In this document: piece by piece, positions 1 to 7,103 of the stretch
Position numbering within the stretch: the first letter of the stretch is position 1
How the letters are laid out: each line of letters starts with the position of its first letter
From: Actinomycetota bacterium
Lineage (GTDB): Bacteria; Actinomycetota; Acidimicrobiia; Acidimicrobiales; Iamiaceae
NCBI GenBank assembly: GCA_017882935.1
Contig: JADGOP010000040.1
Location: 1-10,507, forward strand
Reading direction: 5' to 3'
Length of the DNA stretch: 10,507 nucleotides
Made by a program: the position numbers and the translations under genes
The notes under the pieces: model-generated
The model's input: only the letters and a program-made list of their open reading frames with translations
Database searches by the model: none
What the model was told of the DNA's origin: nothing

Positions 1-269
1 CCCGGGCCCTGGTGTCGCGGCCCGACATCATCTTCGCCGACGAGCCCACCGGCAACCTCGACTCGAAGGCGGGCGGCGAGATCCTGCGCTTCCTGCGCCG
101 CGCCGTCGACGAGTACGGCCAGACGATCATCATGGTCACCCACGACCCGGGCGCCGCCGGCTACGCCGACCGCGCCGTGTTCCTCTCCGACGGCCACGTC
201 AGCGACGAGATCGTGAACCCCACCGCCGAGAGCGTGCTCGACCGCATGAAGCGCTACGGGGAGAGCTGA
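1..269 (+). CDS. ABC transporter ATP-binding protein, C-terminal part (5' end outside window)
   Basis: This is the last ~89 codons of an ABC ATPase of the MacB/LolD type; the reading frame is already open at base 3, so the real start lies upstream. Visible are the Walker B and D-loop stretch (IIFADEPTGNLDS, codons at about 30-68) and the switch histidine (IIMVTHDPG, about 127-153). The Walker A and LSGGQ signature are outside the window. The EPTGNLDS form is typical of the ATPases that partner FtsX/MacB permeases. The stop at 267-269 is only 4 bases before the permease start, so the two are surely co-transcribed and form one complex: this subunit hydrolyses ATP on the cytoplasmic side and drives the permease. 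The GTG at 12 is an internal Val codon in the conserved 'RALVSRP' context, not a start. Confidence 0.93.
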   Translation, partial: RALVSRPDIIFADEPTGNLDSKAGGEILRFLRRAVDEYGQTIIMVTHDPGAAGYADRAVFLSDGHVSDEIVNPTAESVLDRMKRYGES

Positions 270-273
270 CACC

Positions 274-2826
274 GTGTTCCGGACGATCCTCGCGAACATC
301 TCGAGGCGGAAGCTGCGCCTCGTCGCCACGGGCCTGGCCGTGCTGCTCGGCGTGGCGTTCACCTCCGGCACGCTGGTGCTCACCGACACGTTGGGCGCCA
401 CGTTCGACAACCTCTTCAGCGACGTCTACCACGGCACCGACGCAGTGGTCCGCAGCTCCACGGTCGTGAAGGTCAGCATCGAGGGCGCCGGCAGCGGCAC
501 CACCCGCGGCCTCATCTCCGACACCTTCGTGCCCCAGATCGCGAAGGTTCCCGGCGTGGCGGCCGTGGCAGGCTCGGTCTCCGCCGGTGGCACCAGCTCG
601 GGCTACGCCCAGATCGTGGGCAAGAACGGCAAGGCCCTCGGCAACCCCAACCGTGGCGCGCCCACGCTCGGCGGCGCCTGGGTCGACTCCCCCGCGCTCA
701 ACCCCTACCGCCTCTACTCCGGACGTGCGCCCCAGGTCGGGGGCGAGGTGGTCATCGACAAGTACTCGGCCGACCAGACGGGCTACAAGCTCGGCAACGT
801 CTTCGAGGTGCTCACCCCGACCGGCACGGTCAACGTGAAGCTGGTGGGCATCGCCAAGTTCGGCACGTCCGACAGCGCGGGCGGGGCCAGCCAGGTGCTG
901 TTCACCACCAAGCAGGCGCAGACCGTCAACGGCACCCCCGGCAAGTTCGGCGAGATCCGCGTCGAGGCGAAGCCCGGGGTCAGCCAGCAGCAGCTGGTGC
1001 AGAACATCTCCAAGGTGCTGCCGAGCACCACCCAGACGATCACCGGCAAGGACGCGGCCAAGGAGCAGCAGGACCGCATCAAGCAGGGCCTGTCGTTCTT
1101 CTCCATCTTCCTGCTGGTGTTCGCGGCTGTCGGGCTGGTGGTCGGGGCCTTCATCATCGCCAACACCTTCTCGATCCTCGTCGCGCAGCGCACCCGGGAG
1201 CTGGCGCTGCTGCGCGCGCTCGGCGCGAGCCGGCGCCAGGTGCTCGCCTCGGTGGTGGTCGAGGCCGCGGTCGTGGGCGCCATCGCGTCCGTGCTGGGAC
1301 TCGTGCTGGGCATCGTGCTGTCGCAGGCGCTGCTCAAGTTGATCGCCGGCGGCACCAACACCACGGCGGCGGTCGTCAAGCCCACCACCATCGTGGTGGC
1401 GTTCGGCATCGGCATCGGCATCACCGTGCTGTCGGCGCTCTTCCCCGCCCGGAGGGCCTCGAAGGTCGCGCCGGTCGCCGCCATGCGCGAGACCGCGGCC
1501 GAGCCAGTGTCCGGCCGTCCCCTGCGCGCCCTGGTCGGCGCCGGCTTCCTGCTCCTGGGGATCATCGCCACCACGTTCGGCGCCCTCGGCAAGACCGTGG
1601 GTCTGGTCGGTCTCGGCGCCGCGCTGTGCCTCATCGGCGCGGTCACCTTCGGCCCCGTCGTCGCCACCCTCCTGGGTCGCCTGTTCGGCCGGCCGGCCCG
1701 CGCCCTCGGCGGCATCTCCGCCCAGCTCGGCGAGCAGAACGTGCTGCGCAACCCGCGGCGCACCTCGTCCACCGCGTCGGCGCTCATGATCGGGGTATTC
1801 CTCGTGGCGGGCATCAGCGTGTTCGCCGCCTCGGCCCTGGCGTCGATCAACAAGCTCATCGACAGCAACTTCAAGGGCCAGTTCGTGGTCGAGTCCACGG
1901 GCAACGGCCTGCCGTCGACGCTGCTCGACACCCTCACCAACGACCCGCGTGTCGGCACGGTGGCCGGGCTCAGCTACGTGCCCGTCCAGGTGGGCAAGAG
2001 CGGCCTGATCGCCATCGGCACCAACCCCAAGAACCTGCCCGCGGTCTACGACGTCCAGGTCCAGGAGGGGAACTTCACCACCATCGGCGACACCGGCCTC
2101 GCGGTCTCGCGCAGCACGGCCAAGAACCACAGTTGGTCGCTCGGGTCGAAGGTCGTCCTCACCTACCTCAACGGCACGACGCACCCGTTCACCGTCAAGG
2201 CCATCTTCAAGGACCAGCCGTTCCGCACCCCGATGTTCGCCTCCAACAAGGCGCTCACCGGAGCGCTCCCGGTGCTGCAGTCGCAGGTCATCTTCATCGC
2301 TGCGAAGCCCGGTCAGACCGAGGCCCAGTCCCGGGAGGTGCTCTCGCAGCTCACGGCCGACAACCCCACCGCCAAGGTGAACAACGCGGCCCAGTTCAAG
2401 GACGAGCAGGCCGCGCAGATGGCCGGGCTCCTCAAGATCATCTACGCGCTGCTCGCCTTCGCCGTCATCATCGCGGTGTTCGGCGTGGTCAACACCCTCG
2501 GCCTGTCCATCCTCGAGCGCACCCACGAGCTGGGACTGCTGCGCGCGGTGGGCATGAGTCGCAAGCAGGTGCGCACCAGCATCCGCGTCGAGGCCGTCCT
2601 CATCGCCATGACCGGGACCGTGGTGGGCATGGTGCTCGGCATCGGCCTGGGCGCGGCGGTGATGCACTCCATCTCGGGATCGTCCAACCTCACGGCACTC
2701 GCCTTCCCGGTCACCACGCTCGTCATCGTGTTCGTCCTCGGGTCGCTGGTGGGCGTGCTCGCCGCCATCCTCCCGGCCTGGCGGGCGGCCCGGCTCGACC
2801 CGCTGCGCGCCCTGGCCATGGAGTAG
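274..2826 (+). CDS. FtsX/MacB-family ABC transporter permease, two FtsX domains
   Basis: An 850-residue membrane permease. The GTG start at 274 is preceded by GGGGAGAG (258-265). Residues ~13-37 form the first membrane helix after a basic Arg/Lys stretch. A ~235-residue extracytoplasmic MacB-like domain follows. The first FtsX domain has helices near 275-300, 329-353 and 373-391; two further helices lie at ~418-470 and another at ~503-526. A second extracytoplasmic domain and a second FtsX domain (helices ~717-743, 773-799, 814-836) complete it. The two FtsX halves are an internal duplication: QRTRELALLRALGASRRQV near 305 matches ERTHELGLLRAVGMSRKQV near 748, and each half ends in PAxRAxxxxPxxAM/L. 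These proteins couple ATP hydrolysis to mechanical work on periplasmic or cell-surface substrates (lipoproteins, peptides, lipids). The substrate here cannot be told from sequence. It forms an operon with the ATPase just upstream. Confidence 0.95.
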   Translation: MFRTILANISRRKLRLVATGLAVLLGVAFTSGTLVLTDTLGATFDNLFSDVYHGTDAVVRSSTVVKVSIEGAGSGTTRGLISDTFVPQIAKVPGVAAVAGSVSAGGTSSGYAQIVGKNGKALGNPNRGAPTLGGAWVDSPALNPYRLYSGRAPQVGGEVVIDKYSADQTGYKLGNVFEVLTPTGTVNVKLVGIAKFGTSDSAGGASQVLFTTKQAQTVNGTPGKFGEIRVEAKPGVSQQQLVQNISKVLPSTTQTITGKDAAKEQQDRIKQGLSFFSIFLLVFAAVGLVVGAFIIANTFSILVAQRTRELALLRALGASRRQVLASVVVEAAVVGAIASVLGLVLGIVLSQALLKLIAGGTNTTAAVVKPTTIVVAFGIGIGITVLSALFPARRASKVAPVAAMRETAAEPVSGRPLRALVGAGFLLLGIIATTFGALGKTVGLVGLGAALCLIGAVTFGPVVATLLGRLFGRPARALGGISAQLGEQNVLRNPRRTSSTASALMIGVFLVAGISVFAASALASINKLIDSNFKGQFVVESTGNGLPSTLLDTLTNDPRVGTVAGLSYVPVQVGKSGLIAIGTNPKNLPAVYDVQVQEGNFTTIGDTGLAVSRSTAKNHSWSLGSKVVLTYLNGTTHPFTVKAIFKDQPFRTPMFASNKALTGALPVLQSQVIFIAAKPGQTEAQSREVLSQLTADNPTAKVNNAAQFKDEQAAQMAGLLKIIYALLAFAVIIAVFGVVNTLGLSILERTHELGLLRAVGMSRKQVRTSIRVEAVLIAMTGTVVGMVLGIGLGAAVMHSISGSSNLTALAFPVTTLVIVFVLGSLVGVLAAILPAWRAARLDPLRALAME

Positions 2827-2856
2827 CGGCCCTACCGGCCATCCGACCCGGGCGAC

Positions 2857-2862
2857 TACAGT
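2857..2862 (+). promoter_or_regulatory. Possible -10 element of the DUF35/thiolase operon
   Basis: TACAGT, four of six matches to TATAAT, lies 9 bases before the palindromic operator at 2872-2888, so initiation would fall near the start of the operator. No convincing -35 element is seen. The call rests mainly on position in the 84-base gap after the permease gene. Confidence 0.3.
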
Positions 2863-2871
2863 GAGCCCACT

Positions 2872-2888
2872 TCTGACGGGTCGTCAGA
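2872..2888. promoter_or_regulatory. Palindromic operator, probable TetR-family site (copy 1)
   Basis: TCTGACGGGTCGTCAGA: two 8-base arms around one central base, 7 of 8 arm positions complementary. A copy with 15/17 identity is at 8112-8128, in front of the converging minus-strand operon. It lies 22 bases before the DUF35 start, where a bound dimer would block initiation or early elongation. Size and symmetry fit TetR-family regulators of acyl-CoA metabolism (inference). It does not resemble the KstR (AAC..GTT core) or KstR2 (CAAG..CTTG core) sites of mycobacteria. Confidence 0.7.
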
Positions 2889-2898
2889 CATGGGTGCC

Positions 2899-2905
2899 GG
2901 AGGAG
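2899..2905 (+). promoter_or_regulatory. Ribosome binding site deciding the DUF35 start
   Basis: GGAGGAG, 5 bases before the ATG at 2911. It falls inside the reading frame if the upstream ATG at 2890 were used, so it argues for initiation at 2911. The ATG at 2890 also sits right against the operator and has no Shine-Dalgarno sequence. Confidence 0.75.
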
Positions 2906-2910
2906 ACGAG

Positions 2911-3369
2911 ATGACCACCAGGACACGCGTGCACGCGCTCGGGGCCGAGGGCTGGTTCACGCTCGACGGCGAGCCGGCGCTCATCGGGAGCCGCTGCACG
3001 TCCTGCGGCACGTTCCTGTTCCCGAAGCGCTCGGGCTGGTGCGCCAACCCCCGCTGCCGGGGCGCCGAGTTCGTCGACGCGCCCCTGTCGCGCCGCGGCA
3101 AGATCTGGTCCTACACCGACGCCCAGTACCAGCCGCCCCCGCCCTTCGTGGTGCCGGGCGAGAGCTTCGAGCCCTTCGCCATCGCCGCGGTCGAGCTCGC
3201 CGACGAGGGGCTGGTCATCCTCGGCCAGGTCGTCCCCGGCGTCGGCGTCGACCAGCTGAAGGTCGGCGACGAGGTCGAGGTCACCGTGGGCACGCTCTTC
3301 TCCGACGACGAGCACGACTACCAGATCTGGCGCTGGCAACCCGTCACCTCCGAAGGAGCGTCGTCATGA
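2911..3369 (+). CDS. Zn-ribbon/OB-fold (DUF35) protein, partner of the adjacent thiolase
   Basis: A 152-residue protein. The rubredoxin-like zinc ribbon has Cys29, Cys32, Cys44 and Cys49 (CTSC...CANPRC), followed by an OB-fold ending in the characteristic VGDEVEVTVGTL stretch. The segment YTDAQYQPPPPFVVPGESFE is typical of the DUF35 proteins that sit beside 'lipid-transfer' thiolases in mycobacterial steroid clusters (Rv3521-like, from memory). In the characterised ChsH2/Ltp2 systems the DUF35 domain binds the thiolase-like enzyme and helps hold the acyl-CoA. The same scaffolding role is inferred here because the stop overlaps the next start as ATGA (3366-3369), a sign of translational coupling and fixed stoichiometry. 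The start at 2911 is chosen over 2890 because of the GGAGGAG at 2899-2905. Expression is probably repressed through the operator at 2872-2888. Confidence 0.9.
   Translation: MTTRTRVHALGAEGWFTLDGEPALIGSRCTSCGTFLFPKRSGWCANPRCRGAEFVDAPLSRRGKIWSYTDAQYQPPPPFVVPGESFEPFAIAAVELADEGLVILGQVVPGVGVDQLKVGDEVEVTVGTLFSDDEHDYQIWRWQPVTSEGASS
3352..3358 (+). promoter_or_regulatory. Ribosome binding site of the thiolase-like gene
   Basis: GAAGGAG lies 7 bases before the ATG at 3366, inside the end of the DUF35 gene. It fixes the thiolase start at the ATGA overlap although the frame is open much further upstream (back past 3039). Confidence 0.8.
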
Positions 3370-4559
3370 CCGGGAAGAACGACGTGGCCGTCCTCGGGGT
3401 CGGGATGCACCCCTGGGGCAAGTGGGGCCGCAACTTCGTGGAGTACGGCATCGCCGCCGCCGAGGCCGCCCTCGACGACGCCGGCATCGCCTGGACCGAC
3501 GTCCAGTTCGTGTCGGGCGCCGACACCATGCGCAACGGCTATCCGGGCTACGTCTCCGGGGCGACCTTCGCCCAGGCGCTCGGCTGGACGGGGTGCCGCG
3601 TGGCCTCGTCCTACGCCGCCTGCGCGTCGGGCGCCACCGCCATGGAGGCCGCCCGCACCCGCATCCTGGCGGGCCTGTGCGACGTGGCCCTCGTGGTCGG
3701 CGCCGACACCACCCCGAAGGGGTTCCTGGCCCCGAACGCCGGCGACCGCCCCGACGACCCCGACTGGCTGCGCTTCCGGCTGGGCGGCATCACCAACCCC
3801 ACCTACTTCGCGCTCTACGCCCGGCGCCGGGTCGACCTCCACGGCGCGACCGACACCGACTTCGCCAAGGTCAAGGTCAAGAACGCCCGGCACGGCCTGG
3901 CCAACCCCTACGCCCGGTACCGCAAGGAGACCTCCGTCGAGGAGGTGCTCGCCTCGCCGATGGTGGCCGACCCGCTGCGCCTGCTTGAGATCTGCGCCAC
4001 GTCCGACGGTGGTGCCGCGGTGGTGCTCTGCTCCCTCGAGTACGCCCGGAGGCACACCACCAACCCGGTGCGCGTCGCGGCCATCTCCACCGTCACGCCC
4101 GCCTACCCGAACACCATCATCGAGATGCCCAACCTCGCCACCGACTCGTCGGCGGTCGCGGCCATCCCCGAGCGGCCGTTCAAGGCGAGCATCGCCCACG
4201 CCGCATACGAGGAGGCCGGCATCGGTCCCGACGAGCTGAGCCTGGCCGAGGTCTACGACCTGTCGTGCGCCCTCGAGCTCGACTGGTACGAGGACCTCGG
4301 CCTCTGCAAGGCCGGCGAGGCCGAGAAGCTGCTCAACGACGGCGACACCACCCTGGGCGGCCGCATCCCCGTCAACACCAGCGGTGGGCTGGCCTGCTTC
4401 GGCGAGGCCGTGCCCGCCCAGGCCATCGCCCAGGTGTGCGAGGTCACGTGGCAGCTGCGGGGCCAGGCGTCGGGCCGCCAGGTCGAGGGCGCCAAGGCCG
4501 GCATCACGGCGAACCAGGGCCTCTTCGGCCACGGCTCGTCGGTCCTGCTCGTCCGCTGA
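3366..4559 (+). CDS. Thiolase-like lipid-transfer protein (Ltp3/Ltp4 type)
   Basis: A 397-residue thiolase-fold enzyme of the SCP2/Ltp group. The N-terminal nucleophile site is kept as SYAACASG (Cys86). The C-terminal motifs differ from degradative thiolases: the usual GHPxGA block is replaced by NTSGGLACFGEAVPAQAI (Cys344), and the CxGGG block by ANQGLFGHGSSVLL (His389). EVYDLSCALELDWYEDLGLC (Tyr297, Asp298) matches the Tyr/Asp region of Ltp enzymes. Overall it closely resembles, from memory, the mycobacterial 'lipid-transfer protein' starting VAVLGVGMHPWGKWGR, in the KstR-controlled cholesterol gene set. Ltp2, a relative, is a retro-aldolase that cleaves the steroid side chain together with a DUF35 partner. 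This gene could be a thiolase or such an aldolase, and the reaction cannot be fixed from sequence. It is translated by ATGA overlap with the DUF35 gene. The longer frame starting at 3039 is not the real N-terminus. Confidence 0.9.
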   Translation: MTGKNDVAVLGVGMHPWGKWGRNFVEYGIAAAEAALDDAGIAWTDVQFVSGADTMRNGYPGYVSGATFAQALGWTGCRVASSYAACASGATAMEAARTRILAGLCDVALVVGADTTPKGFLAPNAGDRPDDPDWLRFRLGGITNPTYFALYARRRVDLHGATDTDFAKVKVKNARHGLANPYARYRKETSVEEVLASPMVADPLRLLEICATSDGGAAVVLCSLEYARRHTTNPVRVAAISTVTPAYPNTIIEMPNLATDSSAVAAIPERPFKASIAHAAYEEAGIGPDELSLAEVYDLSCALELDWYEDLGLCKAGEAEKLLNDGDTTLGGRIPVNTSGGLACFGEAVPAQAIAQVCEVTWQLRGQASGRQVEGAKAGITANQGLFGHGSSVLLVR

Positions 4560-4590
4560 CCACCCGCTCCCCCATCTCGCGTCCCCGGAT

Positions 4591-4605
4591 GGTTGCTGAG
4601 CAACC
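4591..4605. terminator. Hairpin in the gap between two convergent operons
   Basis: GGTTGC-TGA-GCAACC: a perfect 6-bp stem with a 3-base loop, in the 70-base gap between the thiolase stop (4559) and the MaoC stop (4630). The position suits a bidirectional terminator, but neither side has a T-tract, so a factor-independent terminator is not proved. The adjacent ACGTGCGGA (4606-4614) also occurs at 7103-7111 beside another TGA-loop hairpin. Confidence 0.45.
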
Positions 4606-4629
4606 ACGTGCGGACACGCATCGGCACCT

Positions 4630-5091
4630 TCAGGCGAGGTAGCGGCTCAGGGAGTCGATGATGCAGACCGGCTTGGTGCCGCCCTCGACCTCGAGGGTGA
4701 TGCGCACCAGGGTCTGGATGCCGCCCTTCACGTCGCTGACGTCGACCAGCTCGGCGCCGGCCCGCAGACGCGAGCCCACCGGCACGGGGGCCGGGAAGCG
4801 GATCCGGTCGACGCCGTAGTTCACGCCGAGCGACACGCCCCGCACCTCGAGGATCTGCGGCAGCAGCTCGTTGGAGATCGCCAGGGTGAGGTAGCCGTGG
4901 GCGATGGGGCCGCCGAACGGCGACTCGGCCCGGGCCCGCTCCACGTCGACGTGGATCCACTGGTGGTCGCCGGTGGCGTCGGCGAACTGGTCGACGCGCT
5001 CCTGCGTGACCTCGGTGTAGGCGCTGTAGCCGAGGTGGGTGCCGACGGCGGCACGCACCTGGTCGATGCCGTCGAAGGTGGTGATGGCCAT
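4630..5091 (-). CDS. MaoC-family (R)-specific enoyl-CoA hydratase, HtdZ-like
   Basis: A 153-residue single hot-dog protein, the normal length of a hydratase-2 enzyme. It hydrates trans-2-enoyl-CoA to the (R)-3-hydroxyacyl-CoA. The catalytic motif is complete: FADATGDHQWIHVD with Asp42 and His47, followed by GGPIAHGYLTLA (60-71). The VNYGVDRIRFPAPVPVGSRLR segment (~97-117) is nearly the same as in mycobacterial HtdZ (Rv0130), from memory. The ATG at 5091 is preceded by TGAGGAG (5102-5096), which contains the stop codon of the upstream IpdF-like gene, so the two are tightly coupled. It is the last gene of the minus-strand operon. The hydratase step fits between the acyl-CoA dehydrogenase and the SDRs encoded upstream. 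Confidence 0.93.
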   Translation of the reverse strand: MAITTFDGIDQVRAAVGTHLGYSAYTEVTQERVDQFADATGDHQWIHVDVERARAESPFGGPIAHGYLTLAISNELLPQILEVRGVSLGVNYGVDRIRFPAPVPVGSRLRAGAELVDVSDVKGGIQTLVRITLEVEGGTKPVCIIDSLSRYLA

Positions 5092-5099
5092 GTCGCTCC

Positions 5100-5882
5100 T
5101 CACGCCCGCTGGGACGACACCGACACGACCTCGCCGGTGAGGTAGGTGCTGTAGTCGCTGGCGAGGAACACCATCACGTTGGCGACCTCCCAAGGCTCGG
5201 CCGCCCGCCCGAAGGCCTCCCGCTGCTCGAGCTCGGCCAGCAGCTCGTCGCTGGTGACCTTGGCCAGGAACGGGTGCATGGCGAGGCTCGGCGCCACCGC
5301 GTTGATGCGCACCCCGTCGTGCGCGGCCTCGATGGCGGCACAGCGGGTGAGGGCCATGACGCCGGCCTTCGCAGCGGCGTAGTGGGCCTGGCCCTCCTGG
5401 GCGCGCCAGCCGAGCACCGACGCGTTGTTGACGATGACCCCGGACTGGCGGGGCAGCATGTGGCGCAACGCCGCCCGGGTGGCGCGGAAGGTGCCGTTGA
5501 GGGTGACGTCGAGCACCACGTTCCACTGGTCGTCGGTCATGTCGACCACGTTGGCCGTGCCACCCAGCCCGGCGTTGTTGATGAGCACGTCGACGTGGCC
5601 CAGCTCGGCGATGGCGGTGTCGAACAGCCGCTGCACGTCGTCCTCGACGGTGACGTTGCAGAGCGCCGTGGCCGGTCGGGTGCCGTTGACCTCGGCCAGC
5701 CGGTCGGCGGCCTCGCCGAGCCGGCGCTCGTGGATGTCGGAGATGAGGACCTGCGCGCCCTCCTCGACGGCTCGCTTCGCGACCGCGAAGCCGATGCCGG
5801 TGCCCGCGGCGGCGGTGACGAGCACGGTCTTGCCGGCGAGCAGGCCGTGCGGCGCGACGTAGTCAGGGGTGGGGGCGGGCAT
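5100..5882 (-). CDS. ipdF: SDR oxidoreductase, IpdF-like (steroid ring C/D degradation type)
   Basis: A 260-residue classical short-chain dehydrogenase. The cofactor motif is TAAAGTGIG (23-31), a variant of TGxxxGxG shared with IpdF-type enzymes. Then come NNAG (102-105), catalytic Ser155 in VNNASVLGW, and Tyr168/Lys172 in YAAAK. The beginning (HGLLAGKTVLVTAAAGTGIG) and the end (EAFGRAAEPWEV, LASDYSTYLTGEVVSVS) match Mycobacterium tuberculosis Rv3559c as I remember it. That protein acts on the 5-hydroxy group of the last two steroid rings as a CoA thioester. In mycobacteria ipdF likewise directly follows fadE30, which strengthens the call. The ATG at 5882 is preceded by GAGG and lies 7 bases after the dehydrogenase stop. 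An in-frame ATG at 5966 would overlap that gene and is rejected. The symbol is by resemblance only; substrate specificity is inferred. Confidence 0.9.
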   Translation of the reverse strand: MPAPTPDYVAPHGLLAGKTVLVTAAAGTGIGFAVAKRAVEEGAQVLISDIHERRLGEAADRLAEVNGTRPATALCNVTVEDDVQRLFDTAIAELGHVDVLINNAGLGGTANVVDMTDDQWNVVLDVTLNGTFRATRAALRHMLPRQSGVIVNNASVLGWRAQEGQAHYAAAKAGVMALTRCAAIEAAHDGVRINAVAPSLAMHPFLAKVTSDELLAELEQREAFGRAAEPWEVANVMVFLASDYSTYLTGEVVSVSSQRA

Positions 5883-5889
5883 GGGGACC

Positions 5890-7071
5890 TCAGGCTCTGG
5901 GTTCGGGCGGGAGCCCGAGGGCCCGCTCGCCGATGATGTTGCGTTGGATCTGGTTCGACCCCGCATAGATGGTGTCGGACCGGGTGAACAGGAACAGGCG
6001 CTGGAGCGCGGTGAGCTCGTAGCCGGGCTCGGGCTCGGCCAGATCGGCGTGCGGACCGAGCACGTCCATGGCCAGCTCGCCGAGGTCGCGGTGCCAGTTG
6101 GCCCAGAACAGCTTGGTGATCATGGCCTCGCGGGGCAGCTCGGCGCCGGCCGCGGACAGCACCCGCAGCGTGTTCCACCGCATCACCCGCAGGCCGATCC
6201 AGGCGTCGGCGAGCCGCTGGCGGAAGGTGGGGTCGTCGCTGCGACCGTTGGCGCGGGCCAGCGCGGTGACGTGGTCGAGCTGGTTCTGGAACTCGAGCTG
6301 CTGGCCGAGGGTCGACGCGCCCCGCTCGAACGCCAGGGTGCCCATGGCGACCTTCCAGCCGTTGTTCTCGGCGCCGACGGTGTTGGCCACCGCGGTGCGG
6401 GCGCCGTCGAAGAACACCTCGTTGAACTCGGAGGTGCCGGTGACCTGGCGGATGGGCCGGATCTCCACCCCGTCCTGCTGCAGGGGCACGAGCAGGTACG
6501 AGATGCCCTTGTGCTTCGGCGCCTCGCGGTCGGTGCGGCACAGCACGAACGCCCACTGCGCCCAGTGCGCCAGCGACGTCCACACCTTCTGCCCGGTGAT
6601 CACCCACTCGTCGCCGTCGCGCTCGGCATGGGTCTGCACGTTGGCGAGGTCGGACCCGGCGTTGGGCTCGGAGTAGCCCTGCGCCCACAGCTCGGTGCCC
6701 GCGAGGATGCCGGGCAGGAAGCGCTCCTGCTGCTCCGGGCTGCCGAAGGCGATGATGGTGGGCCCCGCGAGCGTCTCGCCGATGTGCCCGAGGCGCCCCG
6801 GCCCGGAGGCCCTGGCGTACTCCTCGAACCAGATCACCTGCTGGTAGAGCGACAGGTCGCGGCCGCCGTGCTCCTTGGGCCAGCCCACGCACGTCCAGCC
6901 CGCGGCGCCCAGCGCGTGCTCCCACTCGAGGCGCTCCTCGTAGAGGGCGTGCTCGTCGCCCGGGCCGCCGCGGCCCCGCACGCCCGCGAAGCGGCCCTCG
7001 AGCTGCTCGGTGAGCCACGCCCGCGCTTCTGCCCGGAACGCCTCGTCCTCGTCGCTGAAGCTGAAGTCCAC
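5890..7071 (-). CDS. fadE30: Acyl-CoA dehydrogenase, FadE30-like
   Basis: A 393-residue FAD-dependent acyl-CoA dehydrogenase that introduces an alpha-beta double bond into an acyl-CoA. The N-terminal helical domain is followed by the flavin-site signature QGYSEPNAGSDLA (131-143), WTSLAHWAQW (164-173), ITGTSEFNEVFFD-type beta domain (~209-222) and the C-terminal TIYAGSNQIQRNIIGER (367-383). The glutamate expected at the MCAD position (YEG) is Ala370. Glu249 in LAFERGAST lies where isovaleryl- and long-chain-type enzymes carry their catalytic base, so the enzyme is probably active with a relocated base. It resembles M. tuberculosis FadE30 (Rv3560c), recalled from memory, which also precedes ipdF. 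The start is GTG at 7071; its Shine-Dalgarno is weak (GGAG about 13 bases upstream). It lies 106 bases after the SDR stop, a gap holding a long hairpin. Confidence 0.92.
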   Translation of the reverse strand: MDFSFSDEDEAFRAEARAWLTEQLEGRFAGVRGRGGPGDEHALYEERLEWEHALGAAGWTCVGWPKEHGGRDLSLYQQVIWFEEYARASGPGRLGHIGETLAGPTIIAFGSPEQQERFLPGILAGTELWAQGYSEPNAGSDLANVQTHAERDGDEWVITGQKVWTSLAHWAQWAFVLCRTDREAPKHKGISYLLVPLQQDGVEIRPIRQVTGTSEFNEVFFDGARTAVANTVGAENNGWKVAMGTLAFERGASTLGQQLEFQNQLDHVTALARANGRSDDPTFRQRLADAWIGLRVMRWNTLRVLSAAGAELPREAMITKLFWANWHRDLGELAMDVLGPHADLAEPEPGYELTALQRLFLFTRSDTIYAGSNQIQRNIIGERALGLPPEPRA

Positions 7072-7086
7072 GGTCTCGAGCTCGCT

Positions 7087-7103
7087 CCTGACGAACCGTT
7101 CTA
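7087..7103. promoter_or_regulatory. Possible degenerate third operator copy
   Basis: Read on the minus strand, TAGAACGGTTCGTCAGG matches operator copy 1 at 12 of 17 positions. The ACGG and TCGTCAG blocks are intact, but the outer left arm has decayed. It lies 16 bases before the acyl-CoA dehydrogenase GTG. It could be a weak internal site or chance. Confidence 0.2.

Noticed and set aside
199..2667. Very long minus-strand open frame (822 codons) opposite the permease
   Set aside because: Its composition is low-complexity Arg/Gly/His/Asp-rich, typical of an antisense shadow of high-GC coding DNA. The plus-strand permease has full family motifs.
2828..2840. GGCC/GGCC inverted repeat just after the permease stop
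   Set aside because: Four-base arms with no T-tract are too weak to call a terminator in such GC-rich DNA.
1626..2864. Plus-strand frame of 412 codons inside the permease
   Set aside because: Arg/Pro/His-rich shadow frame with no recognisable domain.
2827..2910. Search for KstR or KstR2 operators here and in 8087-8280
   Set aside because: No AAC..GTT or CAAG..CTTG palindrome was found in either promoter region; the TCTGACG palindrome is the only clear symmetric site.
3318..4607. Minus-strand frame of 429 codons opposite the thiolase
   Set aside because: Shadow frame with repetitive Gly/Val/Asp/Arg composition; the plus strand encodes the conserved enzyme.
5537..7018. Second minus-strand frame of 493 codons over the dehydrogenase and IpdF-like genes
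   Set aside because: Arg/Pro/Ala-rich frame-shifted shadow. The other minus frame carries intact FadE and SDR motifs.
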